Assembly: GCA_041580375.1 (NCBI GenBank) | Contig: JBFGDZ010000115.1 | Location: forward strand, 1-11,682 | DNA: 11,682 bases | Direction of reading: 5' to 3' | Source of the DNA: JAPUIN01 sp041580375 | GTDB taxonomy: Bacteria > Acidobacteriota > Polarisedimenticolia > Gp22-AA2 | In this document: piece by piece, positions 1 through 6,603 of the stretch | Numbering within the stretch: the stretch's first letter is position 1 | Layout: each line of letters starts with the position of its first letter | The notes under the pieces: generated by a model | Database searches by the model: none | What the model saw: only the letters and a program-made list of their open reading frames with translations | What the model was told of the DNA's origin: nothing | Program-made: the position numbers and the translations under genes

Positions 1-1551
1 CTCCCACTGGAAAGCGATGCGCGATCCCCGCCCCCGCTCCACCCAGCGGTCAACCGCCTCCACGCTGGCGTTGAGCGCCCCGTCGGCGAACCATTGGACG
101 CGCGGGTAGGCCGACTCGTCGTATCCCGCGCGCGGCGGGTGGATCCAGTCCAGCTCCCCGCGCGCCACGTCCAGCCAGAACGGATCGCGGGCCAGGCGCG
201 CGGCGCGCCGCAGGAGGGTCCAGCCGGGACGGGCCTGAAACAGTGCGCGGTGCACGCCGAGCGGCTCGCGCGCCGACGGGAAGTCGCGCGCCCTGCGATC
301 GCGGAACGCGCCGACCCCCTCGGCGAAATCGGGAAGCCGGAACAGGCAGGTCGCCGCCAGGTATTCCAGGGCCAGGGCCAGCGCGCGCGGCTCCTTCCGG
401 GCCGGGTCGAACAGGTCCCTCATCGCCGCCCGGGCGCCGGCGATCTCGTCGCGCAGATGGGCCAGCCAGTCGGGGGCCGATCCCTTCTTCGCGCCCGCCG
501 CCTCGCGGACCATCCCGTCGTGGTCGAGGGCGAGGAACAGATCCGCGATCCAGATCGAGATCGGGGAGCGCTCCCGGAGGATCCCGAGCGTGCGCACCGC
601 GCGGCCGCGATCGTCCGGATCGCCGCCGGACTCCGCGGCGGAACGCAGCGAGCGCATCACCTCCGCCCGCGTGCCGCCGGCGAAATGCTTTTCGGCGAAG
701 CGCGCGACCGGATCGTCGTGGCGCCGGCCGTTCCCCGCCGTCCAGCGTCCGGAGGCCGCGGGCACGCCGCCGGCCACCCGCTTGCCGAGGAAGGCCAGTC
801 CCGGCGAACCCTTCAGCCGCGCGCCCGCCGCGCCGCGCGCGGCGCGCGCGAGCGCCTCCAGGCACTCCTCGATCTGATCGGACGGCACGAGGGCGTCGGC
901 GAACCCCCACCGCAGCGCCTCCTCGCCGCCGAACGACTCGGAGGTCCAGGCGAAGTAGCGCGCCAGCGGCAGGCCGAGGCGGTCCTTCAGTTCGCGCGTC
1001 GCTCCGACGTCGGGCAGGAATCCGATGCGCGACTCGGGCATCGCGAACCGCGACCGCTCGGTCGCCACGATGTAGCCGCCGAACGCCAGGCCTAGACCGC
1101 CTCCCATGGAGATCCCGTCGGCGATCGTGACGAGCGGGATCGCCAGGCGCGCCAATCTGAGATCGAGCGCGTACTCGCGGACCAGGTAGTTGTCGGCCTG
1201 CTCAGGATTCCCCTGCTCGATCGCGCCCAGCAGATCCTTCACGTCGGCCCCGGCCGACAGGTTCTCCCCCTCGCCGCGCAGGACGAGCAGCCGCACCGTC
1301 GCGTCGGCCTGGATCCGGTCGAGCGCGCTGTGCAGCGCCTCGATCATCTCGATGGTGATGGCGTTGCGGGACGCGGGACGCCTCAGCGTGACGGTGGCGA
1401 CGCCGCGATCGATGTCGCAGGAGACCTCTCCCGCGATTCGAGCCGGTCGCGCGGCCGGCTCAGCCTCCAGCGCCGCGCGGCGCCGCGGCCGGCCGGTTCT
1501 CCTCGTCCGCCCGGATCCCTTCGTCCGCCCCTCCTGCACTTTTTCCAGCAC
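1..1551 (-). CDS. HIBCH-like crotonase domain fused to an acetyl-CoA-synthetase-type ligase (partial, C-terminus off the left edge)
   Basis: One frame stays open through the left edge; 517 residues are visible. Residues 1-40 are a basic low-complexity tail. Residues 42 to about 425 match the whole 3-hydroxyisobutyryl-CoA hydrolase fold of the crotonase superfamily: oxyanion-loop segment SAGAD (G101), MGGG (149-152), FAMPE with Glu173, PDVG with Asp181, ERSPIS near 329 and the family's C-terminal FAEGV near 408-412. Gly154 replaces the second catalytic Glu of true enoyl-CoA hydratases, so hydrolase-type chemistry is favoured. From residue 458 the chain reads FWLDVARGELDW and VQWFADGALN (W487), typical of the N-terminal domain of AMP-forming acetyl-CoA synthetases; the adenylation core lies outside the window. 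The start is GTG at 1551, with GGAGG at 1558-1562 and a 6-nt spacer; the frame is closed upstream at 1708-1710. Family homology is clear. The substrate (3-hydroxypropionate or 3-hydroxyisobutyrate are guesses) is not known. Confidence 0.82.
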   Translation of the reverse strand, partial: MLEKVQEGRTKGSGRTRRTGRPRRRAALEAEPAARPARIAGEVSCDIDRGVATVTLRRPASRNAITIEMIEALHSALDRIQADATVRLLVLRGEGENLSAGADVKDLLGAIEQGNPEQADNYLVREYALDLRLARLAIPLVTIADGISMGGGLGLAFGGYIVATERSRFAMPESRIGFLPDVGATRELKDRLGLPLARYFAWTSESFGGEEALRWGFADALVPSDQIEECLEALARAARGAAGARLKGSPGLAFLGKRVAGGVPAASGRWTAGNGRRHDDPVARFAEKHFAGGTRAEVMRSLRSAAESGGDPDDRGRAVRTLGILRERSPISIWIADLFLALDHDGMVREAAGAKKGSAPDWLAHLRDEIAGARAAMRDLFDPARKEPRALALALEYLAATCLFRLPDFAEGVGAFRDRRARDFPSAREPLGVHRALFQARPGWTLLRRAARLARDPFWLDVARGELDWIHPPRAGYDESAYPRVQWFADGALNASVEAVDRWVERGRGSRIAFQWE

Positions 1552-1557
1552 CCGAAT

Positions 1558-1562
1558 CCTCC
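1558..1562 (-). promoter_or_regulatory. Ribosome binding site deciding the GTG start of the fusion gene
   Basis: GGAGG on the minus strand lies 6 nt before GTG 1551. No in-frame ATG occurs upstream of the crotonase domain, so this site is the main reason for choosing that start. Confidence 0.6.
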
Positions 1563-1646
1563 ATTCCGAACGCCGCCGGCCCGCCTCGTGCGGCCGCCGA
1601 CGACCAATCCGTTCCCGTTCCCCCCCGCGCGGAACACGAGCGCCCT

Positions 1647-1666
1647 CCGGGGACACGTATCCCCGG
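1647..1666 (-). other. Hairpin in leader, 7-bp stem
   Basis: The arms at 1647-1653 and 1660-1666 (CCGGGGA and TCCCCGG) are perfectly complementary around a 6-nt loop. GC-rich flanks could extend the stem. It lies in the untranslated leader of the fusion gene. Confidence 0.5.
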
Positions 1667-1692
1667 GCGCGCGACCCTGTTCCGGGATCGGC

Positions 1693-1707
1693 CGGGGTTA
1701 ATCCCCG
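1693..1707 (-). other. Hairpin in leader, 5-bp stem with AT loop
   Basis: CGGGG and CCCCG at 1693-1697 and 1703-1707 pair perfectly around a five-base TTAAT loop. The 5-bp stem could arise by chance in GC-rich DNA; it gains some weight from its two neighbouring hairpins. Confidence 0.35.
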
Positions 1708-1769
1708 TCAGTGACGCCTTCGATTGTCGTGGGAGGGATCGGTGATCGCAGGCGTTCCCGGAGCAGGGC

Positions 1770-1785
1770 TACGCTACGAAGCGTA
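1770..1785. other. Perfect inverted repeat, 6-bp arms, 4-nt centre
   Basis: TACGCTACGAAGCGTA has complementary arms at 1770-1775 and 1780-1785. It lies about 60 nt downstream of the predicted minus-strand transcription start, so it may be an RNA hairpin or a dyad site for a dimeric regulator. It is less GC-rich than the other repeats here, which makes chance somewhat less likely. Confidence 0.4.
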
Positions 1786-1847
1786 CAGTGACCTGTTCGA
1801 GCGGAAACACCAGCATGAAGCACATCTCCCGCATTGCGTTGCCCTTT

Positions 1848-1876
1848 TAATTACAACGATTAGGGCTGTGTGTCAA
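1848..1876 (-). promoter_or_regulatory. Sigma-70-type promoter for the fusion gene
   Basis: On the minus strand a consensus TTGACA (1871-1876) is followed by exactly 17 nt and then TAATTA (1848-1853). The -35 is perfect and the -10 is only a partial match, but it sits in the AT-richest stretch of the neighbourhood. It faces the fusion gene, with transcription expected to begin near 1840. Confidence 0.55.
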
Positions 1877-2026
1877 CGCCGATGTCGTCGGATCGGGGGA
1901 TATTTCTGCGGGTCTTGCATGTTGTGGAACAGATTGATTCGAGATCGAGGAATCGGCAGCGTGTGCGGTCGCGCCTCCGGATGATCATCTAAGTGATTGC
2001 ACCGCATGGGGCCCATGGACCCCGTC
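1877..2026. other. Non-coding spacer of lowered GC between the fusion gene's promoter and the AmpG-like gene
   Basis: This stretch is clearly less GC-rich than the genes on either side and contains no frame with coding character. It holds the 3' end region of the AmpG-like transcript and the DNA just upstream of the fusion gene's promoter, where a regulator could bind. A weak GATTC/GAATC repeat spans 1936-1954. Nothing else recognisable was seen. Confidence 0.4.
2005..2017 (-). terminator. Possible weak terminator hairpin after the AmpG-like gene
   Basis: CATGGG and CCCATG at 2005-2010 and 2012-2017 pair perfectly around a single central base, about 10 nt after the stop codon of the AmpG-like gene. 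No U-run follows and the one-base loop is too tight, so the real stem would have to be shorter. The call is tentative. Confidence 0.25.
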
Positions 2027-3622
2027 TCATTCCGACCCGTTGCGGGCCAGGTCGCCGGCCTCGCCGTGGCGGGCTGCGTAGACGGCGGCGGTCATGAGGC
2101 CGGCGATGACGCCGAAGGTGAGAACGCCGAGGGCCTGCAGCCAGCCGCCGATGCCGGCCGGGCGCACGAGGTCGGCGAGGCGGGCGAAGAGATCGAAGCC
2201 GGCGACGGGGTCGTCGCGGAGCGAGCCGAGCGCGCCGAGCAGGGCAACGCACAGGGCGGCGAAGACGGTGCCGGCGACGCCGCCGAGGACGCCGCGGGCC
2301 GAGAGTTCCCCGCGCGACAGGCGGCGGCGGACGCGCACTTCTTCGACGGTGAAGACCGGGTCGCGCACGCCGAGCGGGGCGAAGCGCTGCAGCAGGATCA
2401 TGCCGGGCACGCCCGCGATCAGGGTGCCCCAGAAGAACGCCTCCCACCCCAGGGCGTCCACGCTGAACCCGCTGATCGGACCCGAGACGATGCGCGGCAG
2501 GGCGAACAGGCTCGAGAAGAGCGCGTACTGGGTGGCGGAGAATCGCTTCTGCGTCATCCGCAGCAGCAGCACCATGAACGCCCCCGTCCCCAGCCCCTTC
2601 GCGACGTTCTCGAACGCCAGCGCGCCGTACATGAGCGGATAATCGACGCCGGTCCGCGCCAGCAGGATGTACCCGAGGTTGGAGAAGATCTGCAGGAATC
2701 CGAAGGCCCACAGCGAGTGGCCGAGCCCCATCGCCGTCGTCAGCACGCCGCCGATGAAGATCCCGGCGACCATGGCGATGGTGGCGCTCGTCGCCAGGCC
2801 GACGCCGCGATGGAGGGCCGAGTACCCCATGTCGACGAGGAAGGGGCGGAGCAGCGCCTCGGCGAGATTATCGGCGAGCTTGTAACAGAGGACGAAGGCG
2901 AGGATCTCGAGCGCCCGGTGCCGCCCCAGGAATCCCAGGAACGGATGCCAGACGGCCTCGCGCAGGCTCTTCGGCTCGGGCGCGTGCCCGGTCGGCTCGG
3001 GCGCCTTCCAGGCGACGAAGAGCATCGGCAGGTAGAGGGCCGCGAGCATCCCCATGACGAGCGGCCAGGAGTAGAACGACGCGAGCGTGATCGCCGTGGC
3101 GCCGGCGAGATACATGGCGAAGCGGTACATCGCCGTCTTGGCGCCGACCGCAACGCCCTGCTCCTCCTTCTTCAGAACGTCGACGGTGTAGGCGTCGTAG
3201 GCGATGTCCTGGCTCGCCGAGGCGAAGGCGATGGCGAGGGCGAGCGCGATCACGACCCACGGGGCGTCGGGGTGATCGCCGAGACCGGCGAGCCCGAGCG
3301 TGAGGGCGAACAGGGCGACCTGGCTCACGGCGATCCAGCCGCGCCGGCGGCCCATGAAGGGGAGCCGGTAGCGGTCCATCAGGGGCGACCAGAGCAGCTT
3401 GAAGCTCCAGGGCGCCTGCGCGAGCGTGATCAGCCCGACGATCCGGATGTCGACCCCGGACGACCGCATCCAGTCGGGGATCGCGATCCAGACGAGCCCC
3501 AGCGGCAGCCCCGACGAGAACGACAGCAGCGTGACCGAGGCGGTGCGCCAGGAGCTGAGCGCGATCCAGAGGCTTTTCAGCGTCCCCGGGGGACGAGGCG
3601 GGGTCTCCTTCGATGCGGGCAT
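2027..3622 (-). CDS. ampG: AmpG-like MFS muropeptide permease
   Basis: A 531-residue inner-membrane major facilitator of the AmpG family, which imports GlcNAc-anhydroMurNAc peptides released from the cell wall for recycling. Seen in the protein: SFSSGLP (34-40) in the first membrane helix, SPLMDRY (79-85) followed by a basic GRRRGW loop (91-96), and SASQDIAYDAYTVDVL near 135-150, the family's hallmark after helix 4. Two extra hydrophobic helices at the C-terminus fit the 14-helix plan reported for AmpG. The ATG at 3622 is preferred. Codons further upstream lose the GC-rich third positions typical here, and the predicted promoter at 3726-3753 overlaps the longest possible TTG start. No clear Shine-Dalgarno precedes 3622; ATGs at 3685 and 3691 remain possible. 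No ampD, ampR or beta-lactamase gene is nearby, so its role in recycling or antibiotic response is inferred from family only. Confidence 0.78.
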   Translation of the reverse strand: MPASKETPPRPPGTLKSLWIALSSWRTASVTLLSFSSGLPLGLVWIAIPDWMRSSGVDIRIVGLITLAQAPWSFKLLWSPLMDRYRLPFMGRRRGWIAVSQVALFALTLGLAGLGDHPDAPWVVIALALAIAFASASQDIAYDAYTVDVLKKEEQGVAVGAKTAMYRFAMYLAGATAITLASFYSWPLVMGMLAALYLPMLFVAWKAPEPTGHAPEPKSLREAVWHPFLGFLGRHRALEILAFVLCYKLADNLAEALLRPFLVDMGYSALHRGVGLATSATIAMVAGIFIGGVLTTAMGLGHSLWAFGFLQIFSNLGYILLARTGVDYPLMYGALAFENVAKGLGTGAFMVLLLRMTQKRFSATQYALFSSLFALPRIVSGPISGFSVDALGWEAFFWGTLIAGVPGMILLQRFAPLGVRDPVFTVEEVRVRRRLSRGELSARGVLGGVAGTVFAALCVALLGALGSLRDDPVAGFDLFARLADLVRPAGIGGWLQALGVLTFGVIAGLMTAAVYAARHGEAGDLARNGSE

Positions 3623-3725
3623 GACGGGGGATGATAGAGGGTGCGCGTCCTCCCGTCCATCGTCCAGCGGTTGTGGTCGCCCCATCGGCATCCCCGGCCG
3701 CCTGCACCGATCGGGCGGCGATTTC

Positions 3726-3753
3726 AATATGGTTATCGGAAACGGGAAGTCAA
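3726..3753 (-). promoter_or_regulatory. Promoter for the AmpG-like gene
   Basis: On the minus strand TTGACT (3748-3753, five of six consensus bases) is followed by 16 nt and CATATT (3726-3731, four of six). The expected transcription start near 3719 rules out the TTG at 3727 as the translation start. Confidence 0.5.
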
Positions 3754-3871
3754 GGCGGCGGGCCGGCCCGCGGGGCCGACGGAACCCGATCGGCGGCGGA
3801 CCCCAGGCGGCGGATCGGGGGGGGGCGGTGACGTTAAATAATGATAGGGTCCGGGGGCGCGGCTTCCGCCT

Positions 3872-5302
3872 TCAGGTGAGGTACCCCCAGGTCTGCAGGA
3901 GGTCCCCCTCGCGGTACCAGCGCTCGCCGATGTCGGTGCGGTAGAACATGTTCGGGATGATGATGTTCTTCACCCGGTTGTAGGCCTCCCGGCGGGCGTC
4001 GTCCATGGTGGATCCCGATCCGCTCACGACGAGGGCGTAGCCCGAGTTGCCGGCCAGCCGCCAGTCGCCGTCCACGAGCCGCACGTCGCAGGGGTGCACG
4101 CCGACGGGAGTCGGCTTCTTGAAGATGACGGCGGCGTCCTCGGAGAACTTCCTGAACGCGTCGGCGTCGACGAAGGGGAACGGAGGGACGGCGATGACGA
4201 CGCAGACCTGGAATCCCTTCTTCGTGCGGAGGTTGAACGACTCCCCTTTCGCCAGCGCGGTGAGCAGGTCGCCCCACTTCGACAGGATGCCCTCGATCTG
4301 CAGATTAACCGTCGGGTATCCGAACCGGCAGGTGAACTCCAGCGGGTAGATGCCCCGCGCGTTCACGATGCAGTTGATGTCGACGTAGCCGGTGTACCCG
4401 CAGGCGGCGAGCCGATCCTTCATCTTGAGAAGCGTCTGCTGGAAGATGGAGCTGGAGGGGAACCAGAAGCCGGCCGTCCCCATCTCCCCCGTCTGCGGGC
4501 CGATCTCGTCGTTGAACATCCTCTTGTGCTCGAAGTTGATGAACACCGGCAGGAGGAAGTCGCTGCCGTTGAAGAAGGCGCCCACGGCGACCTCGACCCC
4601 CGAGACGAACTTCTGCAGCTGGAAGGTCTTGATCTTGGAGGACCAGCCCTTCTTGTAATGGCGCAGCATCGTCATCACGTCGAGGCCGTCCTCCTCCTGC
4701 CCCACGAACGACAGGACCTTCTCGTTCTGCGCCCGGCCGCTCGGCTTGACGACGTACCGCCCCGGGTTCTTCTCGATGAACTCGATCGCCGCGTCGAACG
4801 AGTCGAAGTCCCACTTCGGCAGGGTGTTCATGCCGGCGCCCTTCATCTCCTCCTGTCCGAAGTCCCGGTCCATCTCCAGCTTGTCGGAGTAGGCGCTGCC
4901 CCCGACGACGGATTTCCCCTCGCGCCGCAGGCGCTCGGCCATGGCGCCGAACTCGCAGTCGTCGAAGACGATCACGTCGGCCCAGTCCTTGTGATCCTCC
5001 CATCGTTCCACCTTCTCGACGAAGCCGTCTCCCACCTCGCGGTCGGCCTTCGACATGATGTGGTAGCGGACCTCGTGCCCCTCCTTCCGGACCTCCCACG
5101 CGAGGTCCTGGATCAGGGCCCACTTGGAGATGAAGAGGAAGCGCCGCGCCGGGGTCTCGGTCGGGGGCTGGCGGGAGGCGGTGACGTCCTTCGTCCCGTC
5201 GGGAGGGGCGTCGCCGGCTCCGTTCTTCGCGGCGGCGTTCTTCGCCGCGCCGTTCTTCGCGGGGCCGTCGCCGCCGGTCGCGCTCTCTTCCTTCGCGCTC
5301 AT
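3872..5302 (-). CDS. PurD-like ATP-grasp ligase (phosphoribosylamine-glycine ligase family paralog)
   Basis: A 476-residue ATP-grasp enzyme related to PurD, which joins glycine to phosphoribosylamine in purine synthesis. Residues 1-52 are a low-complexity, probably disordered tail with three AKN repeats. Residues 53-160 form a pre-ATP-grasp Rossmann-like domain, but the usual N-terminal GSGGREHA motif of PurD is replaced by FLFISKWALIQDLAWE. The ATP-grasp part is well kept: VVKPSG (184-189), QKFVSGVEVAVGAFFNG (230-246), EHKR...GPQTGEMGT (258-276, aligning with the DHKR...GPNTGGMGA region of PurD), and metal-binding-type VDIN (307-310) and PLEFTCRFGYP (320-330). The altered N-terminus and the absence of any other purine gene nearby suggest either a divergent PurD or a ligase with another amine or amino acid substrate. 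The ATG at 5302 is chosen because the TTG at 5341 lies inside the predicted -35 box. The protein is predicted to be cytoplasmic. Confidence 0.75.
   Translation of the reverse strand: MSAKEESATGGDGPAKNGAAKNAAAKNGAGDAPPDGTKDVTASRQPPTETPARRFLFISKWALIQDLAWEVRKEGHEVRYHIMSKADREVGDGFVEKVERWEDHKDWADVIVFDDCEFGAMAERLRREGKSVVGGSAYSDKLEMDRDFGQEEMKGAGMNTLPKWDFDSFDAAIEFIEKNPGRYVVKPSGRAQNEKVLSFVGQEEDGLDVMTMLRHYKKGWSSKIKTFQLQKFVSGVEVAVGAFFNGSDFLLPVFINFEHKRMFNDEIGPQTGEMGTAGFWFPSSSIFQQTLLKMKDRLAACGYTGYVDINCIVNARGIYPLEFTCRFGYPTVNLQIEGILSKWGDLLTALAKGESFNLRTKKGFQVCVVIAVPPFPFVDADAFRKFSEDAAVIFKKPTPVGVHPCDVRLVDGDWRLAGNSGYALVVSGSGSTMDDARREAYNRVKNIIIPNMFYRTDIGERWYREGDLLQTWGYLT
5221..5265 (-). repeat. Three tandem 15-nt repeats encoding AKN units
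   Basis: GTTCTTCGC occurs three times on the plus strand, at 5222-5230, 5237-5245 and 5252-5260, spaced exactly 15 nt. In the ATP-grasp gene they encode AKN-containing five-residue units in the disordered N-terminal tail. Such in-frame repeats can change copy number by slippage. Confidence 0.6.
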
Positions 5303-5312
5303 CGCGTGGGTG

Positions 5313-5341
5313 ATTGTAGGGCCGCCGCCGTCACGGGGCAA
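5313..5341 (-). promoter_or_regulatory. Promoter giving a nearly leaderless ATP-grasp mRNA
   Basis: TTGCCC (5336-5341) is followed by 17 nt and TACAAT (5313-5318, five of six consensus bases) on the minus strand. Only 10 nt separate the -10 box from the ATG at 5302, so transcription should begin about 2-5 nt before the start codon. The absence of a Shine-Dalgarno in front of that ATG agrees with this. Confidence 0.55.
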
Positions 5342-5372
5342 CAGCCGCGGTCATCCGACGTCGCGGGGACGG

Positions 5373-6578
5373 TCAGGCGCGAACGCGCGGGCGCAGGCCG
5401 AGCACGACGATGAGGGCCGCGATCATGACCGCGGTCAGGAGGGCGAACAGCCAGCCGTAGTCCCCGCGCGCGAGCAGAAGCCCGCCCGCGAACGGACCGA
5501 TGAAAAAGCCGGCGGAGAAGGCGTAGTTGTGCGAGCCGGTGGCGAAGACCCGATCGTCGTTCTTGAGGCCGCGGTTCAGGAGTGCGACCGCCGGGACGTA
5601 GACGAACACCTCCACCATCCCGAACAGAAGGAATAGCAGCCACAGCGGCAGGATGGGGAAGAGACGCAGGAACGCCGCGCAGAGGATCGCCGCGAATCCG
5701 AAGCCGAAGACGATCAGCCGCGAGTCCCCGATCCGATCGGCGATGATCCCGGTCACGCGCGGCAGCGCGATGCTCGGGAGCCCGGCGACGGCGAACAGCA
5801 GTCCGATCCCCAGCCGCTGCACGCCGATCTCGCTGATCATCAGCGGCATGAACGCCTCGAAGGCGCCGTAGAAGAAGGCCAGCGCGAAGGTCGCGGCCGC
5901 GGACGCCATGACCGTCGGCAGCTTCAGAACGCGCAGGATCCCCGCGAAGGTGGTGCGGACGCCGGGGCGGCCGCTCTCCGGCAGGACGAACAGACCGGCC
6001 ACGAAGGCCGCCGCCGACAGAAGCGCGTAGATGATGAACGGCGTCTGGAGATTGCCCAGCCCGCCGAGCGCCGGGCCGACGACGAAGCCGAGCGACCAGG
6101 ATCCGGTGATCCAGGCCAGCGAGCGCCCCATCCGGGCGTCGGGCGAGAGGTCCGCCGCCATCGTCAGCGCCCCGACCCAGATGGCGATCCCGCCGACCCC
6201 CTGCATGGCCCGCGCCGCGACGAGCCAGAGGTAGGTCGGCGCGAGGACGAAGCCGAGGGAGGCGACGGCCAGGCAGGCGAGGCCGAACAGGATGACCGGC
6301 CGGCGGCCGTAGCGGTTGGCGAGCGCTCCCGCCGGGACGATGATGAACAGCCCGACCGCCGCGTACAGACCGACGAGGAAGCCGATGCCGGTCGCCTCGG
6401 CGCCGAAGCGCCGCGCCAGGAACGGCAGCGTCGGCGCCACGATGCCGTAGCCGAGCGCCTCGAGGAACATCGTCAGCGCCAGCGCGATCCCCGACAGCAG
6501 TCCGCCGAGGACCGGCGTCGCGGCTTCGGCCGATCCCGCGGGCAGGGTCCTCTCTTCGGCGGGTGAATGGATCGTCAT
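5373..6578 (-). CDS. MFS drug/metabolite:H+ antiporter (DHA1 type)
   Basis: A 401-residue, 12-helix major facilitator of the inner membrane. Motif A is GALANRYGRRP (84-94), between helices 2 and 3. An RAMQG motif B is at 123-127. GFVVGPALGG (164-173) in helix 5 is the motif C characteristic of proton-driven antiporters, so export of a small molecule is more likely than uptake. The substrate cannot be read from sequence. The ATG at 6578 follows the aminotransferase stop by only 25 nt, so both are probably on one transcript; the Shine-Dalgarno is weak (GGAA). The ATP-grasp gene begins 70 nt after the stop but has its own promoter. Confidence 0.85.
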   Translation of the reverse strand: MTIHSPAEERTLPAGSAEAATPVLGGLLSGIALALTMFLEALGYGIVAPTLPFLARRFGAEATGIGFLVGLYAAVGLFIIVPAGALANRYGRRPVILFGLACLAVASLGFVLAPTYLWLVAARAMQGVGGIAIWVGALTMAADLSPDARMGRSLAWITGSWSLGFVVGPALGGLGNLQTPFIIYALLSAAAFVAGLFVLPESGRPGVRTTFAGILRVLKLPTVMASAAATFALAFFYGAFEAFMPLMISEIGVQRLGIGLLFAVAGLPSIALPRVTGIIADRIGDSRLIVFGFGFAAILCAAFLRLFPILPLWLLFLLFGMVEVFVYVPAVALLNRGLKNDDRVFATGSHNYAFSAGFFIGPFAGGLLLARGDYGWLFALLTAVMIAALIVVLGLRPRVRA

Positions 6579-6603
6579 GGGTGGTTCCGGAATCGAGGAC
6601 GAT

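Larger units (their letters stand above)
1552..1847 (-). promoter_or_regulatory. Long structured 5' leader of the crotonase/ligase fusion gene
   Basis: About 290 nt separate the predicted promoter from the GTG start. No convincing gene lies here. Read as minus-strand RNA, the stretch holds three perfect inverted repeats in succession (1770-1785, 1693-1707, 1647-1666). The last is the strongest and lies about 85 nt before the ribosome binding site. I do not recognise a known riboswitch class. The leader could regulate by structure, or the repeats could simply reflect high GC content. Confidence 0.35.

Noticed and set aside
50..910. Minus-strand Arg/Gly-rich frame inside the fusion gene
   Set aside because: It is in another frame than the crotonase/ligase reading and has only Arg, Gly, Ala and Pro repeats typical of GC-rich shadows.
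1724..1984. Small plus-strand frame with several cysteines in the lower-GC spacer
   Set aside because: It starts at a TTG without a ribosome binding site, crosses the predicted minus-strand promoter and shows no recognisable domain. A small protein cannot be fully excluded.
1997..3634. Long plus-strand open frame opposite the AmpG-like gene
   Set aside because: The composition is dominated by charged residues with no domain. The minus strand carries clear AmpG motifs and membrane helices.
3623..3727. Longer N-terminus for the AmpG-like protein
   Set aside because: The TTG at 3727 overlaps the predicted -10 box, and codons in this stretch lose the GC-rich third positions of the true genes.
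4094..5413. Plus-strand open frame opposite the ATP-grasp gene
   Set aside because: It is a Val/Leu/Glu/His-rich shadow with no motifs. The ATP-grasp reading is well supported on the minus strand.
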